Below are positions 9,149 to 17,405 of a DNA stretch of 64,000 nucleotides, piece by piece. This stretch comes from a virus. Each line of letters begins with the position of its first letter. Positions within the stretch are counted from its first letter, which is position 1. The stretch spans positions 86,325-150,324 of the IMG/VR virus record IMGVR_UViG_3300050120_000230, one strand, 5' to 3'. The notes below the pieces were generated by a model, which was not told the DNA's origin, searched no databases, and worked only from the letters and a program-made list of their open reading frames with translations. The translations under genes and the position numbers were made by a program.

Positions 9149-12100
9149 ATGGCTAATATCAAGAACTTCGGTATCGTTGGTGTTGGCGCCGGGGTCCAGT
9201 TTGGTAAGGGTGGCGCGCAGCTTATCCAAACCACTGGAACCTTTGCTGCGAAGAATGCTGCGGGCAATGCTTTTGTCCGTTTCCAGATCGCAGATGGCGC
9301 CAGCGACGGTGATGCTGTTACGTTCAATCAGCTTACGAACGCCGTAAGCTCGATTGGCAACACCACCACTGCCATCCAAACCGAACTCGACGCTGTCGAA
9401 GCCGGTGCTGGTCTGGGCACCGATGGCTCCTACGTGGCGCCGGTCGGCTCGAACTACCTCGCAAATGCAACGACTCTGAAGGCAGCGGACGCGCTGCTCG
9501 ACGCAGCCATTTTTGCGGAAGCCACCACGCGCGCTGCTGCTGACTCGGCTCTGTCGAACGCAATCGCCAACGCGGCTGCTTCTACGGGCGGCATTCAAGC
9601 TGAACTCGACCAAGTCGAAAACTCGGTTGGTCTGGGCACCGATGGCACGCTGACCCTCGCGGCCGGTAACTACCTCGGTTCCGCAACCGATCTGGTCAAT
9701 GCAATCGAAACCCTCGACGGCGTCCTCGGCGACACCGCCGCCATCGCTGCTGAAGCGAACTCCACTGCGACACAAGCGTCCTCGGACGTTGCGAACGCAC
9801 TGGGTGAAATCACGCAGAACACCACTGACATCGCGAACGTCTCCACTCGTGTTGACGTTCTGGAAGCAAACGAAACCTCGGTCACTGGCCTACTGACCGG
9901 TCTCCGTACCGATGTTGATTCCAACTCGGCCATTCTCGCTGGTGAAATCACCCGCGCCGAAGCCGCTGAAGGCAACCTCAGCAACTCGATCACCACCGAA
10001 GTTTCACGCGCCACGGCAGCCGAAGGCGTTCTCACCAACGCAGTCGTCACCGAAACCTCGCGTGCAACTGATGCTGAAGGTGTCCTGACCACCGCAGTCG
10101 TGACCGAAACGTCCCGCGCCACGGCAGCCGAAGGCGTTCTCACCAACGCAGTCGTCACCGAAACCTCGCGTGCAACGTCCGCTGAACTGGCTCTGGGCAA
10201 CTCCGTTGCCGCTGCCAACGCTGCAATCGCCGCCGAAGTCGTCCGTGCAACTGGCGCTGAAGCGGCTCTCGATGGTCGTCTGACCACCGTTGAAACCGAC
10301 TACATCAACAAGGACGGCACCGTCGCAATGACCGGCGCCCTCGACATGGGCAACAACGTTATTCATAACGTTTCGACCCCGGTTGATGACAACGACGCAG
10401 CGAACAAGGCTTTCGTCACCGGCCTCATCGCTGGTATCGGCAACGCCTTCAACTACAAGGGCACTGTCGCACCGGGCGTCGATGCTGGTAACGCAACTGT
10501 TCTGGCTTCCACGCCCGCAGTTGGTGATTACTACAAGGCCACGAGCGACGGTTACCTGATCGGCGCCGACGATGGTTCGGTTGCTTTCCACGTTTTCCAC
10601 AACGATGGTGTTGTTCGCAACACTGACGGCGGCTGGGATACGATTGGTCACACCGACTCGACCGTTGCTGGAACGTCTGGCGAAATCACCGTCACGGGTA
10701 CTGTTGACACCGGCTACGTGGTTGGTATCGATGCGACCTATACGGCCGCTCGCCATCAAGAAGTGACGGACGAAGCTAACGCTCGCGCCGCCGCTGACGC
10801 CACCCTCACTGCCGCCATCGCTGGCGCTAATGCGGCTGTCGCAACTGAAACCACCCGTGCCATGCAGGCCGAATCGGACCTGACCAACTCGGTCGTCTCC
10901 GAAACGTCCCGTGCAACTACTGCTGAAGGTGTTCTCACCAACGCAGTCGTGACCGAAACCTCGCGTGCAACCGCTGCTGAAGGTGTTCTCACGAACGCCG
11001 TCGTCACGGAAACCTCGCGTGCAACCGCTGCTGAAGCTCTGATCGCAAACTCCGTTTCGACGGAAACCGCTCGCGCTGAAGGCATTGAAGCCGGTCTCCG
11101 CACCGACGTTGACGCAGCTAACGCCGCGATCATCGCCGAAGTGACCCGCGCTGAAGGTATCGAAGCCGGTCTCCGCACCGACGTTGACGCCGCAACCGCA
11201 GCAGTTGGAACGGAAACGGCTCGCGCCGAAGCCGCCGAAGCCGCACTGGCCAACTCTATTGCTTCCACCAACTCCAACGTCTCGACCCTGTCGGGCCGCG
11301 TGGATGTTCTGGAAGCCGCTGAAGAGCACGCCGTTTCGGACGAAGCCAACGCTCGTATCGCCGCCGACAACCTCATCAACGCCAACGTCGCTGCTGTCGC
11401 TTCGAATGTCGCTAACGCGCAATCGGAAATCGACTCCATCGAAACCGGTGCTGGTCTGGATGCAAACGGTCACTACGTCGCCAACACTGGTGCTCACTAC
11501 ATTGCGACTGCAACGAGCCTCTTCGATGCAGACAACATGCTGGACAACGCTGTCGCCGCACTGGCAACGGAACTGGCCACCCTGTCGCAAGACACCATCA
11601 AGACTGAAGACGGCCTGAACTCGGTTCACGTCGCTGACGGCCTCATCACGACGAAGTTGGACGTTGCTGGAACCGCAACCGTGGTCTCGACCATGGTCGC
11701 AACCGCCAACACCAACACGGCTCTCGCACTGGACTTCAGCGCGGCAGACGAAGTCAAGCTGGCAGCTTCCGGTACTTCGGCCGACGTTGATCTTCGCCTC
11801 ACCGCGCAAGGTTCTGGCCACGTCATCATCGGTGAAACCGGTGTTGGTGTGATCCAAGCTGACGACGGCTACGACATGACCATCGCAGGCGGCACGGGTG
11901 CAAACCTGAACCTCCAAGGCACCTTGGTCAACGTCCAAGACGGCAGCGGCACCAACGTCGCGGTCTTCGCTGGCGTTGCTGGTGCAACTGCATGGGCCAC
12001 CGTCGCGAACGGCAACACCGCTGTCACCTTCGGTGCGGCTGGTGCAGCTTCCAACCTCGATCTCGTCTTCGCACCCAAGGGTGGCGGCGTCGTCAATATG

Positions 12101-12511
12101 TCTTCGGCTCGCGTCATCAACGTCGCGAACGCCACGGCATCGACGGACGCAGTCAACAAGGGTCAACTCGATGCAGCCCTCTCGACCGCTTCGGTCGGCG
12201 TGGTCAAGACTGTCGTCGCCACTCTGCCCGCCACTTCGGGCTCGGTGACCCTCGGCACGATCACGGGCACCGTCCTGCGCGTCCGCGTTCTGGTCAGTAA
12301 CACCTACGACGCTGGTTCCACCATCGTTGTCGGTAACTCGACTACCGCGAACGATCTGGCCGCTGACACGGACATCGATGAAGGCACCGCTGGCATCTAT
12401 GTCATCGAAACCGCGAAGGACTACTCCGCAATCACCGTCACCGCGACCGTCACGAATACGACTGGTCTGAACGGCGCTGCGAAAGTCATCGTCGAATATC
12501 TGGCTTCGTAA
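9149..12511 (+). CDS. Long coiled-coil tail fibre
   Basis: A 1120-residue fibre with a good ribosome-binding site (AGGAG). The N-terminus (MANIKNFGIVGVG...QFGKGG) is related to that of the 23601-25430 product (KNFGLSGVG...QLGKAG), so this is probably the virion-attachment segment. Residues of about 240-370 and 540-700 hold many alanine-rich repeats of the type ETSRATAAEGVLTNAV, a clear coiled-coil pattern. A globular segment near 400-530 separates the two coiled-coil blocks. The C-terminus is beta-rich. Two strong terminators follow at once. It is likely a long trimeric tail or whisker fibre. Confidence 0.75.
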   Translation: MANIKNFGIVGVGAGVQFGKGGAQLIQTTGTFAAKNAAGNAFVRFQIADGASDGDAVTFNQLTNAVSSIGNTTTAIQTELDAVEAGAGLGTDGSYVAPVGSNYLANATTLKAADALLDAAIFAEATTRAAADSALSNAIANAAASTGGIQAELDQVENSVGLGTDGTLTLAAGNYLGSATDLVNAIETLDGVLGDTAAIAAEANSTATQASSDVANALGEITQNTTDIANVSTRVDVLEANETSVTGLLTGLRTDVDSNSAILAGEITRAEAAEGNLSNSITTEVSRATAAEGVLTNAVVTETSRATDAEGVLTTAVVTETSRATAAEGVLTNAVVTETSRATSAELALGNSVAAANAAIAAEVVRATGAEAALDGRLTTVETDYINKDGTVAMTGALDMGNNVIHNVSTPVDDNDAANKAFVTGLIAGIGNAFNYKGTVAPGVDAGNATVLASTPAVGDYYKATSDGYLIGADDGSVAFHVFHNDGVVRNTDGGWDTIGHTDSTVAGTSGEITVTGTVDTGYVVGIDATYTAARHQEVTDEANARAAADATLTAAIAGANAAVATETTRAMQAESDLTNSVVSETSRATTAEGVLTNAVVTETSRATAAEGVLTNAVVTETSRATAAEALIANSVSTETARAEGIEAGLRTDVDAANAAIIAEVTRAEGIEAGLRTDVDAATAAVGTETARAEAAEAALANSIASTNSNVSTLSGRVDVLEAAEEHAVSDEANARIAADNLINANVAAVASNVANAQSEIDSIETGAGLDANGHYVANTGAHYIATATSLFDADNMLDNAVAALATELATLSQDTIKTEDGLNSVHVADGLITTKLDVAGTATVVSTMVATANTNTALALDFSAADEVKLAASGTSADVDLRLTAQGSGHVIIGETGVGVIQADDGYDMTIAGGTGANLNLQGTLVNVQDGSGTNVAVFAGVAGATAWATVANGNTAVTFGAAGAASNLDLVFAPKGGGVVNMSSARVINVANATASTDAVNKGQLDAALSTASVGVVKTVVATLPATSGSVTLGTITGTVLRVRVLVSNTYDAGSTIVVGNSTTANDLAADTDIDEGTAGIYVIETAKDYSAITVTATVTNTTGLNGAAKVIVEYLAS

Positions 12512-12518
12512 GAAGTTG

Positions 12519-12546
12519 AGGGGGAGGCTCGGGCCTCCCCTTCTAT
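12519..12546 (+). terminator. Rho-independent terminator after fibre operon
   Basis: An 8-bp GGGGAGGC/GCCTCCCC stem with a short loop and a moderately T-rich tail. Confidence 0.75.
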
Positions 12547-12560
12547 TCAGAATTGAGAAA

Positions 12561-12586
12561 GGCGGGGATCACTCCCCGCCTTTTTT
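12561..12586 (+). terminator. Second tandem terminator
   Basis: GGCGGGG/CCCCGCC stem followed by six T. The minus-strand reading has a weaker T tract, so it might also end a minus-strand RNA coming from 12750. Confidence 0.85.
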
Positions 12587-12603
12587 GATGCCTGAGCATC
12601 AGA

Positions 12604-12750
12604 TTGGAACCGCGTGCCGGATTTGCACCGGCTATTTCTCACTCTCGGCCAGCTTGCTGGCTTCCGCTATATGACTACGATTACCTCGTCCGAAGTCTCA
12701 AATACTTTGGAGTCAACGACTTTCGCATCACGGAGTGACGCGGATTGAAC
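12604..12750 (-). ncRNA. Possible structured RNA with T-loop-like hairpin
   Basis: This gene-free stretch holds, on the minus strand, the hairpin GCCGG-TGCAAAT-CCGGC (plus 12619-12635), followed by ACGCGG. About 120 bases upstream lies CCGCGT, which could close a long-range helix, and a second hairpin GCCAG/CTGGC lies between them. The 7-base loop resembles a tRNA T-loop or the L4 loop of cobalamin riboswitches. At about 140 nt with no cloverleaf it is not a normal tRNA, and no minus-strand gene lies downstream for a riboswitch to control. The identity is unknown. Confidence 0.3.
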
Positions 12751-12799
12751 ACCCGAAGGCGAAACATCACCATGCCAATCAACGACGATCTTGTCAACG

Positions 12800-12807
12800 C
12801 ATAAATA
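12800..12807 (+). promoter_or_regulatory. Late promoter CATAAATA (leaderless)
   Basis: Ends 4 bases before the ATG at 12812. An out-of-frame ATG also lies at 12808. Confidence 0.6.
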
Positions 12808-12811
12808 ATGG

Positions 12812-13276
12812 ATGAGCATTCGCCAATTCATGAATATCATCGTCGAATCCTATGAGGATGAAGACGATGAGTATCAGGCTCCCACGCCAGAAGAGTATAC
12901 GCTCAAGGCCGGGACGACTGTTTATCATGGCACGAATGGACGGTTTGATGAACGACACGGTCTATCGAGCCCATCGTGGGTGACCGATTCCATCGAAACC
13001 GCCAAATATTTCGCTACGTGGAAGCCAGATGAAGGCAAAGCTCGTCTCACTACGTGGAAGATAAACGGTGATTTGCGTCTGGCCATCATGACTACGGAAT
13101 ATCTCGACTACTGCCACGAAGACCTTTGCTACGAAGACCCCGAAGACATCCTCGCCCATCTCCGTCGAGAAGGCTTTGATGGATGGATCATCCCAGACAA
13201 TTACGGAACTCGGCAGGCTGACATTCTTCTGAATGACGCCAATATGCTGGACTATGTGAAGAGCACACGCCTATGA
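12812..13276 (+). CDS. ADP-ribosyltransferase-like fold protein, putative injected effector
   Basis: A 154-residue protein with TVYHGTNGRF near residue 35 and WVTDSIETAKYFA near 57. This spacing of an H-G-[TS] motif and a T-[DS]-S...A-x-[YK] motif is seen in ART-fold (ADP-ribosyltransferase-like) toxins and polyvalent-protein domains. A final glutamate motif is not obvious, so activity is uncertain. The N-terminus (MSIRQFMNIIVES) resembles a T4-like capsid-targeting sequence. The mRNA should be leaderless. The stop overlaps the ATG of the RyR-domain gene, so the two are probably translated together. Confidence 0.45.
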   Translation: MSIRQFMNIIVESYEDEDDEYQAPTPEEYTLKAGTTVYHGTNGRFDERHGLSSPSWVTDSIETAKYFATWKPDEGKARLTTWKINGDLRLAIMTTEYLDYCHEDLCYEDPEDILAHLRREGFDGWIIPDNYGTRQADILLNDANMLDYVKSTRL

Positions 13277-13908
13277 ACCGCCCAGCCAATTTTTCCCACT
13301 ACATCAAGATCAAAACAACGGAGCCTCTAGACAAGGCAACCATGAAGACGTGGTTCGATTGTGCGAAAGAGTTTCTTCCGGGTGGCGTTATCGCGTCGGT
13401 GCAAACTACGGACGACCAAGGGTCTCTGCGTAGCGCCACCATGGTTCATCGTGAAGTGGGTGGCGCCCACGAATATATCATCCCGCTGTCTCGCGATCTG
13501 CTCGACAAGGAAGTGCAACCGGTCATTGACGCATTGGCGTCAGAACTTCCCGATCTGGACTTCGATCTTGAGGTGTCGTCGGCACAAGCTGGTCTCTTGA
13601 CCGAACCGGAAGTCATCGAAGTCGCGGACAACAAATACACTGACCTCTGCACTGCATGGGCGCGTAAACAGCACGAAACATGGCTGCATGATCGTACCGA
13701 CGCGGGCTGGCGCTATGGCCCCAGCATGAGCGTGAAAAATAAAACTCACCCGCTCCTGCGGCCGTGGCATGATCTCCCAGATCAATTTCGAAAAATTGAT
13801 ACGTCTCAGCCGCAAGCATTGCTCGATCTTTTGAACGATCAGGGCTACGCGGTGATCGGCAAGGCCGAACTCGAAGGCATCATGCGTCTGCTCAAAGGCG
13901 GCGTCTGA
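13273..13908 (+). CDS. RyR-domain protein
   Basis: A 211-residue protein. From about residue 118 to 200 it matches the RyR (ryanodine-receptor repeat) domain: an alpha-helical start, then WxxxRxxxGWRYG, KTHPLLRPWHDLP, and a final LLxxxGYAV. In bacteria and phages this domain occurs in proteins of mostly unknown role, and ligand binding has been proposed. The first 110 residues are unassigned. The start overlaps the preceding stop by 4 bases (ATGA), so it is coupled to the ART-like gene. Confidence 0.65.
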   Translation: MNRPANFSHYIKIKTTEPLDKATMKTWFDCAKEFLPGGVIASVQTTDDQGSLRSATMVHREVGGAHEYIIPLSRDLLDKEVQPVIDALASELPDLDFDLEVSSAQAGLLTEPEVIEVADNKYTDLCTAWARKQHETWLHDRTDAGWRYGPSMSVKNKTHPLLRPWHDLPDQFRKIDTSQPQALLDLLNDQGYAVIGKAELEGIMRLLKGGV

Positions 13909-13967
13909 GATTCTTATTGCACAGCTACCCTTGTTCCACCAAAGTGGGATGGTTAATTGGGGGCATA

Positions 13968-14177
13968 ATGGAAGTCGCGCTGGTAATTTGGTTGGGAGGT
14001 GGGTTTCTCCTGTGGGTCACCTATCGGTTGACGCACGGGGATGCTTCGGCTGATGTTCACGCCCCGCCACAGAAAACCTTGCTCGGCGCCATCATGTGGC
14101 CGTTCTATCTGGGCAATTTCTTGCTCCACAAAGCCGGTCAGTTAGTCGGCCTGCGACCTAAAACCGACGACGAATGA
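13968..14177 (+). CDS. Small membrane protein
   Basis: A 69-residue protein with a hydrophobic N-terminal helix (VALVIWLGGGFLLWVTY) and a second, weaker hydrophobic stretch (AIMWPFYLGNFLL), ending in a charged tail. It probably sits in the inner membrane. The ATG at 13968 was preferred over an upstream TTG because it follows a purine-rich GGGGG stretch and begins the hydrophobic helix. No family was recognised. Confidence 0.55.
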   Translation: MEVALVIWLGGGFLLWVTYRLTHGDASADVHAPPQKTLLGAIMWPFYLGNFLLHKAGQLVGLRPKTDDE

Positions 14178-14214
14178 TGTTGATCTGGTAAACCATACGA
14201 GATACGTTTCTGGT

Positions 14215-15570
14215 ATGGATGCTGTCTCGATCATTAATAGCCTCGCCGCCACAACCAAGCGCACCGAAAAAGAACAAATCCTCATGGGTGCGTTCATGGG
14301 TGGGCACCGTGAGTTTTTCATCGCGTCCCAGATGGCCTACGACATTCTGGTGACGTTCGGCGTCAAGAAGGTCGCCGAGATCGATGATGACGACGATAGT
14401 CCCGGCGAGTTCACGTTCGCCGATTTCCTCAGTCTGGCGGGGAAGCTCCGTCGCCGGGAACTCACCGGCCACGCTGCCCGCGACGCCATCCATGATGCGG
14501 CCGAACGCTGCCACATTCCCACTTGGAACACGTTCTATCGTCGGGTCCTTCTGAAGGATTTCCGCTGCGGTGTGGACACTTCGACCATCAATCGGGTCCT
14601 GAAGAAACTATCGGACACCGAACCGGAAGCCCGGCAATTGATGATCCCGGTTTTCGACTGCCAGTTGGCACACGACGGCGCCAAACCAGAACATCAGAAA
14701 AAGGTTTCCGGCACCAAGATGCTGGATATCAAACTCGATGGTGTCCGGCTGTTGACGATCCTCGATAAGGAAGAGGGCACGGTCACCCAATACACTCGCA
14801 ACGGAAAGGTGAATGCCAACTTCACCGAAATTCGTGAAGGACTGGAAAGTCTGCTCACGACGTTGCCGGGGTCTATCGTGCTCGATGGCGAAGTGATGTC
14901 GCTGAATTTCCAAGATTTGATGCGACAAGTGAACCGCCGAGAAGGCGTGGACACCAGTCAATCTCGTTTGGCAGTCTTTGATATCATCCCACTCAAGGAT
15001 TTCCGTGCGGGTATCTGCAACATCCCCCAGTCCATGAGGCAGCACATTCTCGCCGATCTTGAACAGAGCGGCGATCTGAAGCAGCACACCAACGGGCTTG
15101 TCTACGTCATCCCGAAGGTGACCGTTGATTTGAACACGCCGGAAGGTCAACTAAGTTTCAAGGAGTTCAACAAGCAAGCCATAGCCGCCGGTTACGAGGG
15201 CATCATGGTCAAGGACCCTACCGCTCCCTATGAACTGAAACGCTCGTTCGCATGGTTGAAGATCAAGCCGTTCATTGAAGTCAGCTTGACCATCGTGGGC
15301 TACGAAGAAGGTTCGGGCAAATACGCCGGAATGCTCGGGGCTTGGGTCATGAAGGGCGAAGACGATGGAGTCGAGATCGAAACCAACGTTGGCGGTGGGC
15401 TCAGCGATGCAGAACGCGTGGAATATTGGGAGAAGCGCGACAAACTGATCGGAATGATCGGCGAAGTTCGAGCCGACGCCAAAACGCTGGAAGACGGCGG
15501 GACGGTTTATTCGCTTCGTTTCCCTCGCTGGAAGGGCTTCCGAGGCACCGTCCCCGGCGAAAAACTCTGA
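14215..15570 (+). CDS. ATP-dependent DNA ligase (T4 gp30-type)
   Basis: A 451-residue enzyme that seals nicks in duplex DNA using ATP. The adenylated lysine is in motif I, K173-LDGVR. Further ligase motifs follow: ILDGEVMSLNF (III), GYEGIMVKDP (IV) and FAWLKIKP (V). The N-terminal helical region matches the DNA-binding part of T4-type ligases, and the length is close to that of T4 gp30. Its stop overlaps the ATG of the next gene (TGATG). It would act in phage replication and repair. Confidence 0.9.
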   Translation: MDAVSIINSLAATTKRTEKEQILMGAFMGGHREFFIASQMAYDILVTFGVKKVAEIDDDDDSPGEFTFADFLSLAGKLRRRELTGHAARDAIHDAAERCHIPTWNTFYRRVLLKDFRCGVDTSTINRVLKKLSDTEPEARQLMIPVFDCQLAHDGAKPEHQKKVSGTKMLDIKLDGVRLLTILDKEEGTVTQYTRNGKVNANFTEIREGLESLLTTLPGSIVLDGEVMSLNFQDLMRQVNRREGVDTSQSRLAVFDIIPLKDFRAGICNIPQSMRQHILADLEQSGDLKQHTNGLVYVIPKVTVDLNTPEGQLSFKEFNKQAIAAGYEGIMVKDPTAPYELKRSFAWLKIKPFIEVSLTIVGYEEGSGKYAGMLGAWVMKGEDDGVEIETNVGGGLSDAERVEYWEKRDKLIGMIGEVRADAKTLEDGGTVYSLRFPRWKGFRGTVPGEKL

Positions 15571-15962
15571 TGCTGGATAGCTACACCGTTCCTATGGAGC
15601 GACATGGTCGAGCAAAGTTCAACGCTCGACATTCGCCCGACCGGTGTGAGTTCTACAACAGCGACGAACTCCGGCGGGCAGGCCATATCCAGTGGTCTCC
15701 CGCAAATCTTCGCGACAAAGAAATGCTCGGTGTGTTTCACACGATCCGAACGATAGACGAAATGTATGCTCTCGTCTCTCAACCGATCACGAGAGAAGTT
15801 CTGGAAGAGTCCATGGAGGCCGCGACAACGCTACTCCGCATGAACATGCACTTCGACGCATGGACCAGTATGGAAGTGTCTGACGGCGTTCAAAATAGGC
15901 TGGGATTTTTCTTTCGGCGCCGTGAAGACGCACTCATGTTTAAGATGGTGTGGCCGTCCTAA
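15570..15962 (+). CDS. Small protein of the FKMRW C-terminal motif family (dispersed copy)
   Basis: A 130-residue protein translationally coupled to the ligase gene. It ends in REDALMFKMVWPS, matching the [D/E]-x-A-[V/L/M]-[L/M]-F-K-[M/L]-x-W ending of the genes at 28623-30100 and 52477. The rest is not recognised. Its stop codon TAA forms part of the late promoter of the following gene. Confidence 0.6.
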   Translation: MLDSYTVPMERHGRAKFNARHSPDRCEFYNSDELRRAGHIQWSPANLRDKEMLGVFHTIRTIDEMYALVSQPITREVLEESMEAATTLLRMNMHFDAWTSMEVSDGVQNRLGFFFRRREDALMFKMVWPS

Positions 15963-15965
15963 ATA
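15958..15965 (+). promoter_or_regulatory. Late promoter CCTAAATA (leaderless)
   Basis: Overlaps the stop codon of the upstream gene and ends 4 bases before the ATG at 15970. Confidence 0.6.
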
Positions 15966-15969
15966 CAGG

Positions 15970-16608
15970 ATGCGCGTTGACGATATTTTCCCGCCCGAAG
16001 TCATCGACGAAGATATTCGGAAATGGATGGGTGGCGCTCTGGCGGCCGGTGCTCTCGCCGCCGCCCCTGTGGGCATGAAAAACGTCCACGATACCAACGC
16101 TCAAGCGTCCATCGCCCAAGACATCGCAGTGCTGGCACAGACCATGTGGGGCGAGGCCCGGAACCATGGCACGGTGGGCATGTTGGCCATCGGCAACGTC
16201 GTCAAAAACCGCGCCGAGTCAGATCGCGGCCTGACATTTGGTCACGGAATTAGGGGTGTCGCGCTGAAGCACAAGCAATTTTCTTGCTGGAACCCGAGCG
16301 ATCCGAACCGCGACAAAATCGAAGAAATGAAAAAACTGGATCAAGATATCAAGAGCCATGTCTCTCCTGATCCGAAAGTTCCGTTCGATCAGTGGTTCAA
16401 GGCGTTTCAGACAACACCAGAATTCGGTGAGTTTAAGGCGTGGCGTGAAGCTTATTTCTTGGCTCAGAAAATCATGTTGGACCAAGTTCCAGACCCCACA
16501 AAAGGGGCTTTCTTCTATCATACGACCTCCGTTCACCCTCGTTGGTCTATCGGTGCTGAACCGATCAGTCAGGTCGCAAATCACGTTTTTTATCAACGAG
16601 TGCACTAA
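15970..16608 (+). CDS. SleB-type cell-wall hydrolase
   Basis: A 212-residue protein of the SleB/Hydrolase_2 family of peptidoglycan lytic enzymes: LAQTMWGEARNHG (with the catalytic-type glutamate after MWG), then AIGNVVKNRAES, then a KQFSCW segment and a GAFFYHT ending. The N-terminus MRVDDIFPPE resembles the capsid-targeting-like starts of other late genes here. An alanine-rich hydrophobic stretch (about residues 20-34) could be a membrane or export segment. It may act as an injected or virion lysin, or as the endolysin. The mRNA is predicted to be leaderless. Confidence 0.75.
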   Translation: MRVDDIFPPEVIDEDIRKWMGGALAAGALAAAPVGMKNVHDTNAQASIAQDIAVLAQTMWGEARNHGTVGMLAIGNVVKNRAESDRGLTFGHGIRGVALKHKQFSCWNPSDPNRDKIEEMKKLDQDIKSHVSPDPKVPFDQWFKAFQTTPEFGEFKAWREAYFLAQKIMLDQVPDPTKGAFFYHTTSVHPRWSIGAEPISQVANHVFYQRVH

Positions 16609-16636
16609 TCGTCGCGCGACAATTGAATCATTTTGG

Positions 16637-16664
16637 TTGACGAAACCGTTTCGGTATATATTTT
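16637..16664 (+). promoter_or_regulatory. Early-type sigma70-like promoter
   Basis: TTGACG preceded by TTTTGG, with TATTTT about 16 bases downstream. It lies just ahead of the NYN gene. Confidence 0.55.
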
Positions 16665-16712
16665 ACGCTCCATAGTTCGCGGGTAACACCGCATACATTG
16701 GAGCAGAGCCAT

Positions 16713-17273
16713 ATGTCGCCTTTCGGAATCCGCCCTGACGAACGCGTCGCCGTTTTCATCGACGGCCCCAATCTCTATGCGGCAGCCAAACAAGCTCAGG
16801 TCGAAATCGACTACAAGAAGATGCGTGAGCACTTCGAAACGTCGTCGCAGTTCATTCGCGCCTACTACTACACCGCCATGGCCGACGACGAGGAAGAGTT
16901 CAACCCCGTCCGTCCCCTGCTCGATTTCCTCGGCTACAACGGCTTCTCGCTGGTGACCAAGCCGATGAAGCAGTTCACCGACGAGACCGGCCGCAAGCGC
17001 AACAAGGGCAACATGGACATCGAGATCGCGGTGGACATGCTGGGTCTCGCCGACCGCCTCGACCACATCATCCTGTTCTCCGGCAACGGCGACTTCCGCC
17101 GCGTGACCGAAGCCGTGCAGGACAAGGGCGTTCGTGTCACGGCCGTTTCCACGAAGGATGGCGGCTCCACGATGATCGCCGATGAGCTTCGCCGTCAGGT
17201 GGACAGCTTCGTCGATGTCAAGGATTTGGCCGGTATTCTCGGCCGCGCGCCGCGAGCCGTCACCCGCGACTGA
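16713..17273 (+). CDS. NYN-domain (LabA/DUF88-like) putative ribonuclease
   Basis: A 186-residue protein of the PIN-like NYN family. The acidic site is visible: VFIDGPNLY (D17), KGNMDIEIAVDM in the middle, and LFSGNGDF further on. Such proteins are metal-dependent RNases or nucleic-acid-processing factors; the target here is unknown. The ATG at 16713 has GGAG 8 bases upstream. The host-like promoter at 16637 and terminator at 17316 make it a single-gene unit, probably expressed early. Confidence 0.75.
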   Translation: MSPFGIRPDERVAVFIDGPNLYAAAKQAQVEIDYKKMREHFETSSQFIRAYYYTAMADDEEEFNPVRPLLDFLGYNGFSLVTKPMKQFTDETGRKRNKGNMDIEIAVDMLGLADRLDHIILFSGNGDFRRVTEAVQDKGVRVTAVSTKDGGSTMIADELRRQVDSFVDVKDLAGILGRAPRAVTRD

Positions 17274-17315
17274 ACAACCCGATTTGCACCCTGTGCCGGT
17301 GCATTTTGGAAGACT

Positions 17316-17345
17316 GGGGCGTCCTACGGGGCGCCCCTCTTTTTT
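17316..17345 (+). terminator. Terminator after NYN gene
   Basis: An 8-bp GGGGCGTC/GGCGCCCC stem (one G-T pair) followed by a T-rich tract. Confidence 0.8.
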
Positions 17346-17347
17346 GG

Positions 17348-17376
17348 TTGACCAAATAGTTTTCCGTGAGAAACTT
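17348..17376 (+). promoter_or_regulatory. Early-type promoter (weak -10)
   Basis: GGTTGACC preceded by T's, 58 bases ahead of the gene at 17406. The -10 hexamer is poor (AAACTT at 17-base spacing). Confidence 0.4.
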
Positions 17377-17405
17377 CAATCAAGAGCGAAACGCGGAGGC
17401 ACATC

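Noticed and set aside
10004-12166. 720-residue open frame on the minus strand opposite the coiled-coil fibre
   Set aside because: Mirror image of the repetitive fibre codons; composition (Arg/Asp/Gly/Val-rich, repeated CTRGFGDD) is a shadow and no ribosome-binding site or homologous pattern is seen.
12607-12745. tRNA gene on the minus strand
   Set aside because: A T-arm-like hairpin and possible acceptor strand exist, but the span is about 140 nt, the 1:72 pair fails and no D or anticodon arm fits.
13917-14177. TTG start giving an 86-residue small membrane protein
   Set aside because: The ATG at 13968 fits the hydrophobic N-terminus and has a better upstream purine stretch.
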